From Oscillatoriales cyanobacterium (lineage in GTDB: Bacteria > Cyanobacteriota > Cyanobacteriia > Cyanobacteriales > Microcoleaceae), in NCBI GenBank assembly GCA_004292955.1, contig RDXX01000024.1, positions 1 through 64,000 on the forward strand: 64,000 nt of DNA, in the 5' to 3' direction. A model generated the notes under the pieces. That model worked only from the letters and a program-made list of their open reading frames with translations, was not told the origin of the DNA and did not search any database. Of the stretch, positions 37,421 through 45,772 are shown piece after piece. The position numbers and the translations under genes were made by a program. Each line of letters starts with the position of its first letter. The first letter of the stretch is position 1.

Positions 37421-38818
37421 ATGGCAAAAGAACGCCCACCATTAGAAGAGATGACTTTGCGACAACTCCGCAGAGTTGCTAGCGAATGTGGAGTCTCTCG
37501 CTACAGCCGGATGCGGAAATCGCAACTTCTGGCATCAATTCAAGAAATTCAGCGCAACAAGTTTTCATACAGTCCATCTCGCAAACTAGAGGCACAAGAA
37601 GCAGTGGAAGCAGCAAAGTTTGAACTAGGTCAAGAAGATAGAACAGGCGGTTCTTTGGCGTCTGTAGATGAAGGTTTAGCAGATTTGCCCAACGGTTACG
37701 GCGAAAGCCGGGTTGTTTTGATGCCCCGCGATCCAGAATGGGCTTACACCTACTGGGATATCCCGAACGATCGCAAACAAGAAATGCGCCGCCAAGGCGG
37801 ACAGCAACTCGCCCTGCGGATCTACGACGTTACAGATGTTAACCTCGACATCCAAAGCCCCCACAGCATTCAAGAATATCCCTGCGACGAACTGGCGCGG
37901 GAATGGTACGTGCCAATCCCCGTAAGCGATCGCGATTATGCGATCGACATTGGCTACCGCTGTGCAGACGGCCGTTGGTTGGTGTTGGCGCGATCGGCAG
38001 AAGTCCGAGTCCCGCCAATCTATCCCAGCGACTGGATTGAAGACCAATTCATCACCCTCGACTGGGAAGAAGACTTGCGCGGCCAAACCTTCGCCGAACT
38101 GGTTCCCCCGGCCAAGAAAATCGCACAAGCAACCAACGGCGTCGGTTACAGCACCGGCAACGCCATCTACCAACAAATCTTCGGCATGGCAGAATCGGCA
38201 GAATCGATGCGCGTAGCAGGTTCGATGTTCGGTTCCATGCAGCACGTTGCAGGTTCGATCCAGCAATCCGCAATCCACGAACAAGCTTTGAGTTCCTACG
38301 TATTCCCCTCCGGTGTTGGAATGTGGGCTGGGGCAGGAATGTCTGCCCTCACTGCGTCAGGTGTGGGTATGTCCGGCCTCACTGCGTCAGGTGTGGGTAT
38401 GTCCGGCCTCACTGCGTCAGGTGTGGGTATGTCCGGCCTCACTGCGTCAGGTGTGGGTATGTCTGGCCTCACCATGTCCGGTTTCGGTATGTCCTCCGGT
38501 GTCGGTATATCGGGAGTTGGCTTTGCCGCCCCGATGCGCCCCCGCCAGTTCTGGTTAGTTGCTGATGCCGAACTGATCGTCTACGGCGCCACCGAACCCG
38601 ATGCTACCGTCTACGTAGGCGGACAGCCAATCAAACTGAATGCTGACGGCACTTTCCGCTTCCAGATGTCTTTCCAAGACGGCTTGATCGACTATCCGAT
38701 TTTTGCAGTAGCAGCAGACGGCGAACAAAACCGCGCTGTCCACATGAAATTCGAGCGCGAAACCCCTGAACGTCGCACCAACACTAAGGAAGATTCTGTT
38801 GTGGAATGGTTGGGCTAA
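37421..38818 (+). CDS. DUF4912 domain-containing protein with a 10-residue tandem repeat
   Basis: The N-terminus has a Rho-N/SAP-like helix pair (MTLRQLRRVASECGVSRYSR, then RKSQLLASIQ) that may bind nucleic acid. The DUF4912 domain covers about residues 90-215, with VVLMPRDPEWAYTYWDIPND and YAIDIGYR. After a linker come five copies of GVGMSGLTAS (about residues 305-355), then a C-terminal FWLVADAELIVYGATEPDA domain that looks like a beta-sandwich. The family occurs widely in cyanobacteria; its function is not known. The start chosen is ATG at 37421 with GGAG upstream; an in-frame GTG lies 15 bp earlier. A strong terminator follows. Confidence 0.88.
   Translation: MAKERPPLEEMTLRQLRRVASECGVSRYSRMRKSQLLASIQEIQRNKFSYSPSRKLEAQEAVEAAKFELGQEDRTGGSLASVDEGLADLPNGYGESRVVLMPRDPEWAYTYWDIPNDRKQEMRRQGGQQLALRIYDVTDVNLDIQSPHSIQEYPCDELAREWYVPIPVSDRDYAIDIGYRCADGRWLVLARSAEVRVPPIYPSDWIEDQFITLDWEEDLRGQTFAELVPPAKKIAQATNGVGYSTGNAIYQQIFGMAESAESMRVAGSMFGSMQHVAGSIQQSAIHEQALSSYVFPSGVGMWAGAGMSALTASGVGMSGLTASGVGMSGLTASGVGMSGLTASGVGMSGLTMSGFGMSSGVGISGVGFAAPMRPRQFWLVADAELIVYGATEPDATVYVGGQPIKLNADGTFRFQMSFQDGLIDYPIFAVAADGEQNRAVHMKFERETPERRTNTKEDSVVEWLG
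38335..38475 (+). repeat. 30-bp tandem repeat within the DUF4912 gene
   Basis: Units of GGTGTGGGTATGTCCGGCCT plus CACTGCGTCA are repeated with a 30-bp period; three are identical and the outer ones differ by a few bases. Copy number probably varies between strains because slippage keeps the reading frame. Confidence 0.9.
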
Positions 38819-38949
38819 TCGTAAATGTCGATCGCGATCCCGGTAGGTGTCTGGGTTTGTGCCAATTTTTTAACCATCACAAGGCCTACCCGGAGCAAAT
38901 GGCGATTTGTTAGGGTTAGTTTCAGACAACAACCCATAACACCCCCTAT

Positions 38950-38984
38950 ACACCGTTCTCCTATTTTGAGGAGCGGTGTTTTTT
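38950..38984 (+). terminator. Intrinsic terminator of the DUF4912 gene
   Basis: ACACCG pairs with CGGTGT and CTCCT with AGGAG around ATTTTG, with two unpaired T, and TTTTTT follows directly. It lies about 130 bp after the stop codon. Confidence 0.75.
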
Positions 38985-39271
38985 GTATTTAGAAGGAAGA
39001 GTTGACAGTTGACAGTTGACAGTTGACAGTTGACAGTTGACAGAGGGAATAAGGAATAAGAATTATTTCTTGGTAGGGTGCGTGAGGGCGAGAAATCTTT
39101 ACATCCACACTTCGAGACTATGACTCACGCACCGCCCCAACGATTGAATCATATCAATGCTAGCGTCAACGATATTAGACACTCATCTCAACATCTGCCT
39201 GTAGATAGATGTTGACTTAACTTGCGATCGAACTCGTGACCTCAAAATTTGTAATTTTCACTCAACAATTA
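38985..39271. repeat. GTTGACA array and GTAGGGTGCGT-type inverted repeat
   Basis: About six GTTGACA units lie at 39000-39041. At 39074-39145 a degenerate inverted repeat (TAGGGTGCGTGAGGGCG against CTCACGCACCGCCC) belongs to the GTAGGGTG family also found at 28566-28701. At 39204-39215 is a small palindrome (CATCTGCCTGTAGATAGATG). No gene is seen. Confidence 0.75.
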
Positions 39272-39295
39272 TTAAGTAAGCTAAAGTTTACTTAA
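39272..39295 (+). promoter_or_regulatory. Palindromic candidate operator of the sugar transporter operon
   Basis: TTAAGTAA (39272-39279) and TTACTTAA (39288-39295) are perfectly complementary around GCTAAAGT. The site lies about 95 bp before the solute-binding protein start, where a repressor or activator of the transporter could bind. Confidence 0.35.
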
Positions 39296-39389
39296 ATTTT
39301 CATTGCACAAACTCGGTAAATCCCGCGAAACGAAAGAAAGCGAGTTATGAGATCAGTAAGGCGATCGCACAGCCACATCTCAAAAGCAA

Positions 39390-40706
39390 ATGCCAAAAAT
39401 AAATTCCCCGCCCCAGCGAAGGCAAAAGCGCCCCCGTCTTTTCGCCTTATTCGCTGTCACATTAGCAGCCGTCTTGCTGTTATTTATTCTGCCCGCACTG
39501 ACTCAGCAGCCAGTTGTGCTGACGATGTTAATGCAAGGCCAAGACATTGCCAACTGGAAACCGTTTGTCAAAGAATTTGAACAGAAAAACCGCGATATTC
39601 GCATCAACCTCGTAGAAGGGCCCTTTGACACAAACCTCGTCGAAAATCTTTACACATCTGCCTTTCTTTTAGGCGAGTCGCCCTACGACATCATCAACAT
39701 GGATATCGTTTGGGTTCCCAAATTTGCCGCCGCAGGTTGGGTAAGGGATTTAACCGACAGAATTCCCCCCGAACAACTTGCAAAATTCATCCCCGGTAAC
39801 GTTGAAGGCGGAAGGTATCGGGGCAAACTTTACCGAATTCCCCACGCTTCGGATGCCGGAATGCTTTATTACCGCAAAGACATTTTAAAACAAGCCGGAA
39901 TTCCAGCACCGAAAAATTTTGAAGAGATGGTAAAAATCTCTCAAAACTTACAGCAACAAGGAAAAGCAACTTGGGGTTATCTGTGGCAAGGTAAACAATA
40001 TGAGGGAGTATCTGCGATGTTTGTCGAAGTGCTCTCGGGTTTCGGCGGCTTCTGGGCTAATCCTCAAACTTTTGAAGTTGGGTTAGATAAACCCGAGGCC
40101 ATTAAAGCAGTGGAATTTCTCAAAAATACGATCGCCTCCGGCATCTCTCCAGCGGGTGTTACTACCTACGGCGAAGAAGAAACCAGGCTGTTGTTTCAAA
40201 ACGGCAAAGCGCTGTTTTTGCGAAACTGGCCCTATGTTTGGAAGCTAGCAAATGCCGAGGGATCTAAAGTGAGAGGCAAAATTGCGATCGAGCCAATGCT
40301 CAGCAGTATCGGTAAAACAGGCGGTTCTTGCTTGGGCGGCTGGGGCTGGGGAATATCCAAAACATCAAAACATCCAGAACAAGCCTGGAAAGCAATTAAA
40401 TACCTCACCAGCGAGGCAACCCAGCGCAAATTTATTTTAGAAACAGGTTTAATTCCCAGTTACAAATCCCTATTTACCGACAAAGAAATAGTCGCCAAAT
40501 ATCCCCACTACCCGCAACTTTTAAAAGTAGTGGAACGCCCAGCCTTGCGCCCGCCCATTGCACAATACGCTCAAGCTTCTGATATTTTGCAGCGCTATTT
40601 GAGTTCAGCTTTTACTGGGAGAATGACTGCGGAACAAGCAATGAAAGCGGCGGCTAGCGAAACTCGCAATTTATTAGGAAGTTTGAAACAACCAAAAGCT
40701 TCTTGA
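39390..40706 (+). CDS. Carbohydrate ABC transporter substrate-binding protein (family 1)
   Basis: The 438-residue protein has a basic N-terminus (RRQKRPR) and one hydrophobic segment (residues about 17-38) without a lipobox Cys, so it is membrane-anchored or released. The rest is the family 1 solute-binding fold, with VVLTMLMQGQDIANWKPFVK as strand 1, PYDIINMDIVWVPKFAAAGW near residue 95 and GGSCLGGWGWGISKTSKHPE near 310. It is the first gene of an operon for a sugar importer with two permeases and a MalK-type ATPase. In cyanobacteria such systems take up trehalose, sucrose or glucosylglycerol; the substrate cannot be read from sequence. Its TGA stop is directly followed by GTTGACA repeats. 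Confidence 0.92.
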   Translation: MPKINSPPQRRQKRPRLFALFAVTLAAVLLLFILPALTQQPVVLTMLMQGQDIANWKPFVKEFEQKNRDIRINLVEGPFDTNLVENLYTSAFLLGESPYDIINMDIVWVPKFAAAGWVRDLTDRIPPEQLAKFIPGNVEGGRYRGKLYRIPHASDAGMLYYRKDILKQAGIPAPKNFEEMVKISQNLQQQGKATWGYLWQGKQYEGVSAMFVEVLSGFGGFWANPQTFEVGLDKPEAIKAVEFLKNTIASGISPAGVTTYGEEETRLLFQNGKALFLRNWPYVWKLANAEGSKVRGKIAIEPMLSSIGKTGGSCLGGWGWGISKTSKHPEQAWKAIKYLTSEATQRKFILETGLIPSYKSLFTDKEIVAKYPHYPQLLKVVERPALRPPIAQYAQASDILQRYLSSAFTGRMTAEQAMKAAASETRNLLGSLKQPKAS

Positions 40707-40745
40707 ACAGTTGACAGTTGACAGTTGACAGTTGACAGTTGACAG
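40707..40745 (+). repeat. GTTGACA array between the binding-protein and permease genes
   Basis: Five GTTGACA units begin 4 bp after the stop codon and end 14 bp before the permease start. They fill most of the gap and read GTTGACA in the operon's sense direction. Confidence 0.9.
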
Positions 40746-40759
40746 TCCTAAAGCCGTAA

Positions 40760-41686
40760 ATGAGGGATAAATTAGGGCTAAAAAATATGCAATCAGACAA
40801 GATGCGACAGCGCGAACAAAGAACCGGATGGATATTAGTAGCACCAGCATTGATAATTCTGCTGCTAGTATTTGCTTACCCAATCTTGCGCGCGTTTTGG
40901 CTGAGTTTATTCACCCAAAACCTCGGTACTGAATTGAAACTGGTTTTTTCCGGCTTTGCTAACTACAGTCGAATGTTAGGCGACGGGCGTTTCTGGCAAA
41001 CTTTAAGCAACACCACAGTCTTTACTTTTGCCTCTGTTGTGCTGGAATTAATTCTCGGCATGGGCATTGCCTTAGTCTTAAATCAATCTTTCACGGGGCG
41101 CGGCATTGTGCGGACAATTTCCCTGCTGCCTTGGGCGCTACCTACTGCATTGATGGGTGTAGCTTGGGCGTGGATTTTTAACGATCAATACGGCGTAATT
41201 AACGACATTTTACTGCGCTTGGGATTGATTCAAAAGAGCATTAGCTGGTTGGGAGATCCGACTTTGGCAATGATGGCAGTGATTACAGCCGATGTTTGGA
41301 AAACTACGCCGTTTGTCAGTCTGCTTTTGTTAGCGGGATTGCAATCGATTTCCGGTGATTTGTATGAAGCCCACGCCATTGACGGCGCCAGTAGTTGGCA
41401 GAGTTTCCGTCAAATTACCTTGCCGCTGCTGATGCCCCAAATTGTGATTGCTTTGCTGTTTCGATTTGCCCAAGCTTTCGGCATTTTTGACTTGATTCAG
41501 GTGATGACGGGAGGGGGGCCGGCTGGGGCGACTGAGACGGTTTCTATCTACATTTACAGCACGGTGATGAGGTATTTAGACTTTGGGTACGGGGCGGCTT
41601 TGGTGGTGTGTACTTTTTTGCTGTTAGTGGCCGCAGTTGCGATCGCCAGTTACCTATTATCGAGAGCCCGCACCACTCAAGTTTAG
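40760..41686 (+). CDS. Sugar ABC transporter permease (MalF/UgpA type)
   Basis: The 308 residues have six membrane segments and the MalF-type EAA loop EAHAIDGASSWQSFRQITLP near residue 208, which docks on the ATPase. It also carries LLPWALPTALMGVAWAWIFND, a common block of these permeases. A second start (ATG at 40787, MQSDKMRQ) is possible; it has AGGG upstream. Together with the second permease it forms the transmembrane channel for a sugar. The gene lies between heptamer arrays on both sides. Confidence 0.93.
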   Translation: MRDKLGLKNMQSDKMRQREQRTGWILVAPALIILLLVFAYPILRAFWLSLFTQNLGTELKLVFSGFANYSRMLGDGRFWQTLSNTTVFTFASVVLELILGMGIALVLNQSFTGRGIVRTISLLPWALPTALMGVAWAWIFNDQYGVINDILLRLGLIQKSISWLGDPTLAMMAVITADVWKTTPFVSLLLLAGLQSISGDLYEAHAIDGASSWQSFRQITLPLLMPQIVIALLFRFAQAFGIFDLIQVMTGGGPAGATETVSIYIYSTVMRYLDFGYGAALVVCTFLLLVAAVAIASYLLSRARTTQV

Positions 41687-41737
41687 ATTTGGGATTGGGG
41701 ATTTTAGGTTGGTGGTAGTTAATGAATCAGATACGTT

Positions 41738-41833
41738 GAGGGAGAAATTAAAATCAGACTATTCATTGCTTCAATCTTCTTCCTTCCAGGTAGAGGTAGC
41801 TGTCAACTGTCAACTGTCAACTGTCAACTGAAT
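41738..41833 (+). repeat. Composite element, copy B
   Basis: GAGGGAGAAATTAAAATCAG plus ACTATTCATT, a pyrimidine stretch, GGTAGAGGTAGC and four TGTCAAC units ending CTGAATG. It lies between the two permease genes. The upstream GAAAAAATTGG part of copies A, C and D is missing. The last bases (AACTGAATG) match the end of copy A. Confidence 0.85.
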
Positions 41834-41860
41834 GAAACGTTCCTTTCATTGGTATAAACT

Positions 41861-42724
41861 ATGTCGATCGCCCGCGAACAACCTACCACAAAACCCTTTA
41901 ACATCCGGCAATTAATCTTGCCCCTATCAGCGATATTAATTGTCGCCTATTTCCTCGCACCCATCATCTGGCAAGTGCTGACTTCCTTCAAAGTAAACGC
42001 CGATATCTCAGCAATTCCCAACGTCTACATTCCCGCACGAATTACCTTCGATCATTACCTGTCCTTATTCCAGCGCCGTCCGTTTGCACTTTACATTTTA
42101 AATAGCGCTTTTGTTTCCATTACTTCCACACTGCTGTGTTTAGCAGTAGGTGCTCCCGCAGCTTACGCATTAGCCAGATTGCGGCTGTGGGGCGAGAGAA
42201 TTATTCTGGCAAGTGTGACAATTGTGACGCTATTTCCGGCGGTGTTGTTATTTTTAGGACTGTTGGAAATAGTCAAAGCTTTGGATTTAGGAAATAATTA
42301 TTTAGCCTTAATTATTCCATACACAGCTATCAATCTGCCGCTAACAATTTTGGTAATGCGGAGTTTCTTTCAACAACTGCCAAAAGATTTAGAAGATGCT
42401 GCTAAAGTTGACGGATACAACACCTTTCAAATGCTCTGGCAAATCGTGCTGCCGATGACATTTCCCGCCTTAGTCACAACCGGAATTCTGACATTTATTT
42501 CAGCTTGGAACGAGTTTATTTTCGCACTGACATTTATGACTCGCGAATCTCTGAAAACAATTCCCGTCGCCACGGCTCAACTCAGCGGTGCATCAGTCTT
42601 TGAGATTCCCTACGGCCCGATCGCAGCAGCAACAGTTTTGGGAACCTTACCCTTGGTTTTGCTGGTTTTGGTGTTCCAACGGCGCATCGTTCAGGGTTTA
42701 ACAGCCGGGGCTGTCAAGGGATAG
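41861..42724 (+). CDS. Sugar ABC transporter permease (MalG/UgpE type)
   Basis: The 287 residues form six membrane segments. The EAA loop EDAAKVDGYNTFQMLWQIVLP lies near residue 182, where the ATPase contacts the permease. The N-terminal FLAPIIWQVLTSFKVNADIS block is typical of MalG-like proteins, which sit beside MalF-like proteins in a 1:1 channel. It is the third gene of the importer operon, with the upstream gap occupied by composite element B and the downstream gap by a long inverted repeat and AATAACC heptamers. The start is ATG before SIAREQ; no strong SD was seen. Confidence 0.93.
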   Translation: MSIAREQPTTKPFNIRQLILPLSAILIVAYFLAPIIWQVLTSFKVNADISAIPNVYIPARITFDHYLSLFQRRPFALYILNSAFVSITSTLLCLAVGAPAAYALARLRLWGERIILASVTIVTLFPAVLLFLGLLEIVKALDLGNNYLALIIPYTAINLPLTILVMRSFFQQLPKDLEDAAKVDGYNTFQMLWQIVLPMTFPALVTTGILTFISAWNEFIFALTFMTRESLKTIPVATAQLSGASVFEIPYGPIAAATVLGTLPLVLLVLVFQRRIVQGLTAGAVKG

Positions 42725-42804
42725 TAAGGAGAGTTTTGAGTGGTGAATTTGTCAATAAAACAGTCAAATAGTTAAGGATCGCGAATTAAATAATTTACAC
42801 AAGT

Positions 42805-42861
42805 TTGTGGAATGGGCGTCCCGCCCGTCCAGAAAGAACGGGCGGGACGCCCATTCCACAA
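42805..42861. repeat. Perfect 24-bp inverted repeat (TTGTGGAATGGGCGTCCCGC family)
   Basis: Arms 42805-42828 and 42838-42861 are exactly complementary around a 9-base loop. They contain GGGCGTCCCGCCCGT. It lies between the second permease and the ATPase gene and would form a strong hairpin in the operon transcript, possibly lowering ATPase expression. Confidence 0.85.
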
Positions 42862-42916
42862 GAACAATAAAGATTGTAAGTTATTTAATTATCATTCCTA
42901 AGTTGATTCCTAGTGA

Positions 42917-42971
42917 CGAATAACCAATAACCAATAACCAATAACCAATAACCAATAACCAATAACCAATA
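42917..42971 (+). repeat. AATAACC heptamer array
   Basis: Seven to eight AATAACC units with a 7-bp period end 8 bp before the ATPase start codon. Confidence 0.9.
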
Positions 42972-42978
42972 AAAAATC

Positions 42979-44061
42979 ATGGCAAAACTGCAACTAAAAA
43001 ACCTCAATAAAACCTACAGCCCCAAAGTTGTACCAGTAAAAGACATTAGCTTAGATGTCAGCGAGGGCGAATTTCTGACCTTGCTGGGGCCCTCCGGGTG
43101 CGGCAAATCTACCACGCTGCGGTTGATTGCAGGGTTGGAACAGCCGACTAGAGGCGAGATTAGAATTGGCGATCGCGATGTGACATATCTCAGACCGGGC
43201 GATCGGGATATTGCAATGGTTTTTCAAAGTTACGCGCTGTATCCGCACATGACAGTGTACGACAATATGGCATCCAGCCTCAAACTCCGAAAAATATCCG
43301 ACAGCGAAATCGATCGCTTAGTGACAGAAGTTGCAGCATCCCTCGGATTGACCGAATTAGTCGATCGCAAACCGGGTAAACTATCAGGCGGACAGCGGCA
43401 GCGAGTAGCCCTCGGACGCGCCTTAGTGCGCCAACCAGCAGTATTTTTGCTCGACGAACCTTTAAGCAATCTCGACGCCTTATTGCGAGAAAAAGTTAGG
43501 GCCGAACTCAAACAATTGTTTTCATCCCAAAAAGCCCCTGTAGTGTACGTTACCCACGACCAAACCGAAGCAATGACACTTTCTACAAAAGTCGCAGTTC
43601 TCAACAGCGGCAGCATCCAGCAATTAGACCCGCCACACTTGATTTATAACCGTCCGGCAAATCAGTTTGTAGCGGGTTTTGTAGGCAGCCCGCAAATGAA
43701 TTTGCTAGTGCTTAAATGCCAGGGAAATTTTGCGATGTTGGGCGATTCTGGAGTTCCGCTACCAAATCTGCCGACAGTCCCACCAGAGATTGTCTTGGGA
43801 ATTCGCCCGGAACACCTCAGCTTTGCAGATGTAGAGGCCAGGAAGAAGCCAGATCCAGAGGCAATTAAAGGTGAGGTTTATTTAGTAGAAAACTTGGGAA
43901 TGCAAAATTTAGTTAGCGTCCGAGTTAAAGGTTTGGAGTCAGTAACGGTGCGCGCTTTGCTCCCAAATGACCGTCAGTGGAGTTCCGAAATTGTCGAGCT
44001 GGTTTTTCCGTCTCAGTTGCTGCACTGGTTTGATGTCAAAACTGGCGATCGCTTGAAATGA
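42979..44061 (+). CDS. Sugar ABC transporter ATP-binding protein (MalK/UgpC type)
   Basis: Walker A GPSGCGKSTT lies near residue 37, the signature LSGGQRQRVALGRAL near 135, Walker B VFLLDEPLSNLDA near 155, and the switch His in YVTHDQTEA near 190. The C-terminal MalK-type TOBE/regulatory region (from about 240, EIVLGIRPEHLSF) makes 360 residues, the usual length. It powers the importer encoded just upstream and can also serve other sugar permeases. The preceding gap is filled by a hairpin and an AATAACC array. Confidence 0.95.
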   Translation: MAKLQLKNLNKTYSPKVVPVKDISLDVSEGEFLTLLGPSGCGKSTTLRLIAGLEQPTRGEIRIGDRDVTYLRPGDRDIAMVFQSYALYPHMTVYDNMASSLKLRKISDSEIDRLVTEVAASLGLTELVDRKPGKLSGGQRQRVALGRALVRQPAVFLLDEPLSNLDALLREKVRAELKQLFSSQKAPVVYVTHDQTEAMTLSTKVAVLNSGSIQQLDPPHLIYNRPANQFVAGFVGSPQMNLLVLKCQGNFAMLGDSGVPLPNLPTVPPEIVLGIRPEHLSFADVEARKKPDPEAIKGEVYLVENLGMQNLVSVRVKGLESVTVRALLPNDRQWSSEIVELVFPSQLLHWFDVKTGDRLK

Positions 44062-44547
44062 AAATTTGGCCTGTATAACACGATCGATTGAAAATAGTCT
44101 AACCCTGTGCTGAAAAATACTATTTCTGCTTTTAACTAAGTTATGACTGTAGTAAGAGGTATAAGTATTTGGCTGCTGTTAAGGTGATATTTGTGCTTGA
44201 AAAAGCTAGTTGACTGGTATCATTTGCGATCGATCGCCATCACAAAAAAGGTTTGTAGTGCGGACTTAAGTCCGCAGTATAGAGGTTTTCAGAAAGATGA
44301 GGTATGACTGACAGCTTATATAATAATAAACAAAGAGGGCTGAAGCCCAACTACGTCCGCGAATCTTTTTAAGAAAGGCTATACAAACTAATCTGCACAT
44401 TTTATGTTAAATTATATCGCGAACGGTAGCATCGGTATTGTGCGATCGCTCGGGCGGTGCCTCAGTACCAATAGTCTCATAGTCGGTAGTTAAAGAGCGA
44501 TCGCACTGGCGCACCCTACTACTTGTTTATTTATAGAAAATAATCAC
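44062..44547. other. Intergenic region with a half-site of the GTAGTGCGGACT family
   Basis: At 44250-44280 is TTTGTAGTGCGGACTTAAGT plus CCGC, a single arm of the inverted repeat seen at 48968. At about 44338-44360 is a degenerate GCTGAAGCCCAACTACGT copy of the TACGTAGTTGCGC module. The rest is AT-rich with no gene. Confidence 0.55.
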
Positions 44548-44988
44548 ATGAAGAACAAACATCTTAACAGTCTTTGCTTGGCAGGCCTGCTGTTGCTCGT
44601 GCCGATTTGTCCGGGGACAATTGCCCGCGCTCAAATTTCCGAAACTTCCGATACTAACGCGAGTCCAAAAACCTTCCTCAAAGATGAACTGTATTTTGGC
44701 TTAACTAAACCCGGAGGCGAGACAATTTCTGAGTCAGAATGGCAGGAGTTTGTCAAGGAAGTTATTACCCCTCGTTTTCGGGAAGGGCTAACTGTATTAG
44801 ACGGTTCCGGGCAGTTTCTCAACCAGGGCGGAATATTGATTCGAGAAAACTCTAAAATAGTTATTTTGATTTATGAAAGTAGCCAGGAAAAAAATCGAGC
44901 TATTCAGGAAATTATCGAAAATTACAAGCGCAGGTTTCAGCAGGAGTCAGTGCTGCGAACGACCAGCGAAGTTAAGGTTTCTTTCTGA
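44548..44988 (+). CDS. Exported DUF3574-like protein
   Basis: The 146-residue protein has a classical signal peptide (KNKHLNSLCLAGLLLLVPIC, cleavage after about ARA-Q). The mature part matches the DUF3574 pattern: LKDELYFGLTKPGGETISES, EWQEFVKEVITPRFREGLTV, LDGSGQFL, then NSKIVILIYE and a C-terminal helix rich in Glu and Arg. DUF3574 proteins are periplasmic and of unknown function. The gene stands alone between repeat-filled gaps; a GTTGACA array follows at 45068. Confidence 0.85.
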   Translation: MKNKHLNSLCLAGLLLLVPICPGTIARAQISETSDTNASPKTFLKDELYFGLTKPGGETISESEWQEFVKEVITPRFREGLTVLDGSGQFLNQGGILIRENSKIVILIYESSQEKNRAIQEIIENYKRRFQQESVLRTTSEVKVSF

Positions 44989-45067
44989 TTAGCTCATCCA
45001 ATCAGCGTTTTTATGATATTATTCCTAGTAATCAAGGTCATACCCTCAGAGATAAGTAGGGTGCATT

Positions 45068-45230
45068 CAACAGTTGACAGTTGACAGTTGACAGTTGACA
45101 GTTGAATTTTGACTGCTGACTGCTGACAGTTTAGGAGCGACCTCTACCCTTAAGTCAGAGAATTGGAATAATGAATAGTCTGATTTTAATTTCTCCCTCA
45201 AAGGGAGAGGCTTTCAACCAATTTTTTCTC
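45068..45230 (-). repeat. Composite element, copy D (inverted)
   Basis: Read on the minus strand: GAAAAAATTGGTTGAAAGCC, hairpin CTCCCTTTGAGGGAG, AAATTAAAATCAGACTATTC, a stretch ending CTTAAGGGTAGAGGTCGCTC, AGCAGTC units, then TGTCAAC units. It has every part of copies A and C in the same order, with the hairpin arms changed together. Confidence 0.88.
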
Positions 45231-45309
45231 GTAAAAATTATAATTTGTGGGTATCGATCGCACATTGCAAAAAGTCGCCAGAAAAACCAGCCCGGGAGAA
45301 AACAAAAAT

Positions 45310-45516
45310 ATGACGAACGATGGCAACCCAAAAGCCCAAGCGCCGGATAACGACGATGTACAAAAAAATTTGGACGGTATTGGGAAAGCTTTGATTGTGA
45401 GCGTGGCTTGGTCTTACGCAGAGGCATTGGAGCGAACAAAACGAGATCGAAAAGAACAGAAAGCTACGCCGGAATCTCAACCAGAATCTCAACCAGAATC
45501 TCAACCAGAATCTTAG
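45310..45516 (+). CDS. Short hypothetical protein with PESQ repeats
   Basis: The 68-residue product starts at the ATG before TNDGNPKAQ. A helical part (VQKNLDGIGKALIVSVAWSY) is followed by a charged stretch and a tail of four PESQ repeats, encoded by a 12-bp tandem (CCAGAATCTCAA). The TAG stop lies directly after the last unit. It is soluble, without signal peptide. Codon use is ordinary and a gene is plausible, but length and low complexity leave doubt. No family is recognised. Confidence 0.5.
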   Translation: MTNDGNPKAQAPDNDDVQKNLDGIGKALIVSVAWSYAEALERTKRDRKEQKATPESQPESQPESQPES

Positions 45517-45772
45517 ACATCCGCCGCTGCGAAAACAGCGCAATTGCTTTCATCTACAGAAAAGCGATCGATCGCGCACCGGCGAACCATCACAATCATC
45601 GCGCTCGAACACATTGGAATCGACTTTTTCGGCAGATTCCCGAAATTGCAGCGGTTTTTATGCCATTTTACCTCAATATATTTTATTTTACCCAAAAGGG
45701 ATTTACATTAAACAAACTACGGTTTTATAGCTACAGTGTACAGAACAAACAACCAATTTTGAGATCGGTCTC

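Noticed and set aside
39390-44061. Naming the transporter ggtABCD or a trehalose importer
   Set aside because: The family 1 fold and gene order fit several sugars; sequence alone does not settle the substrate.
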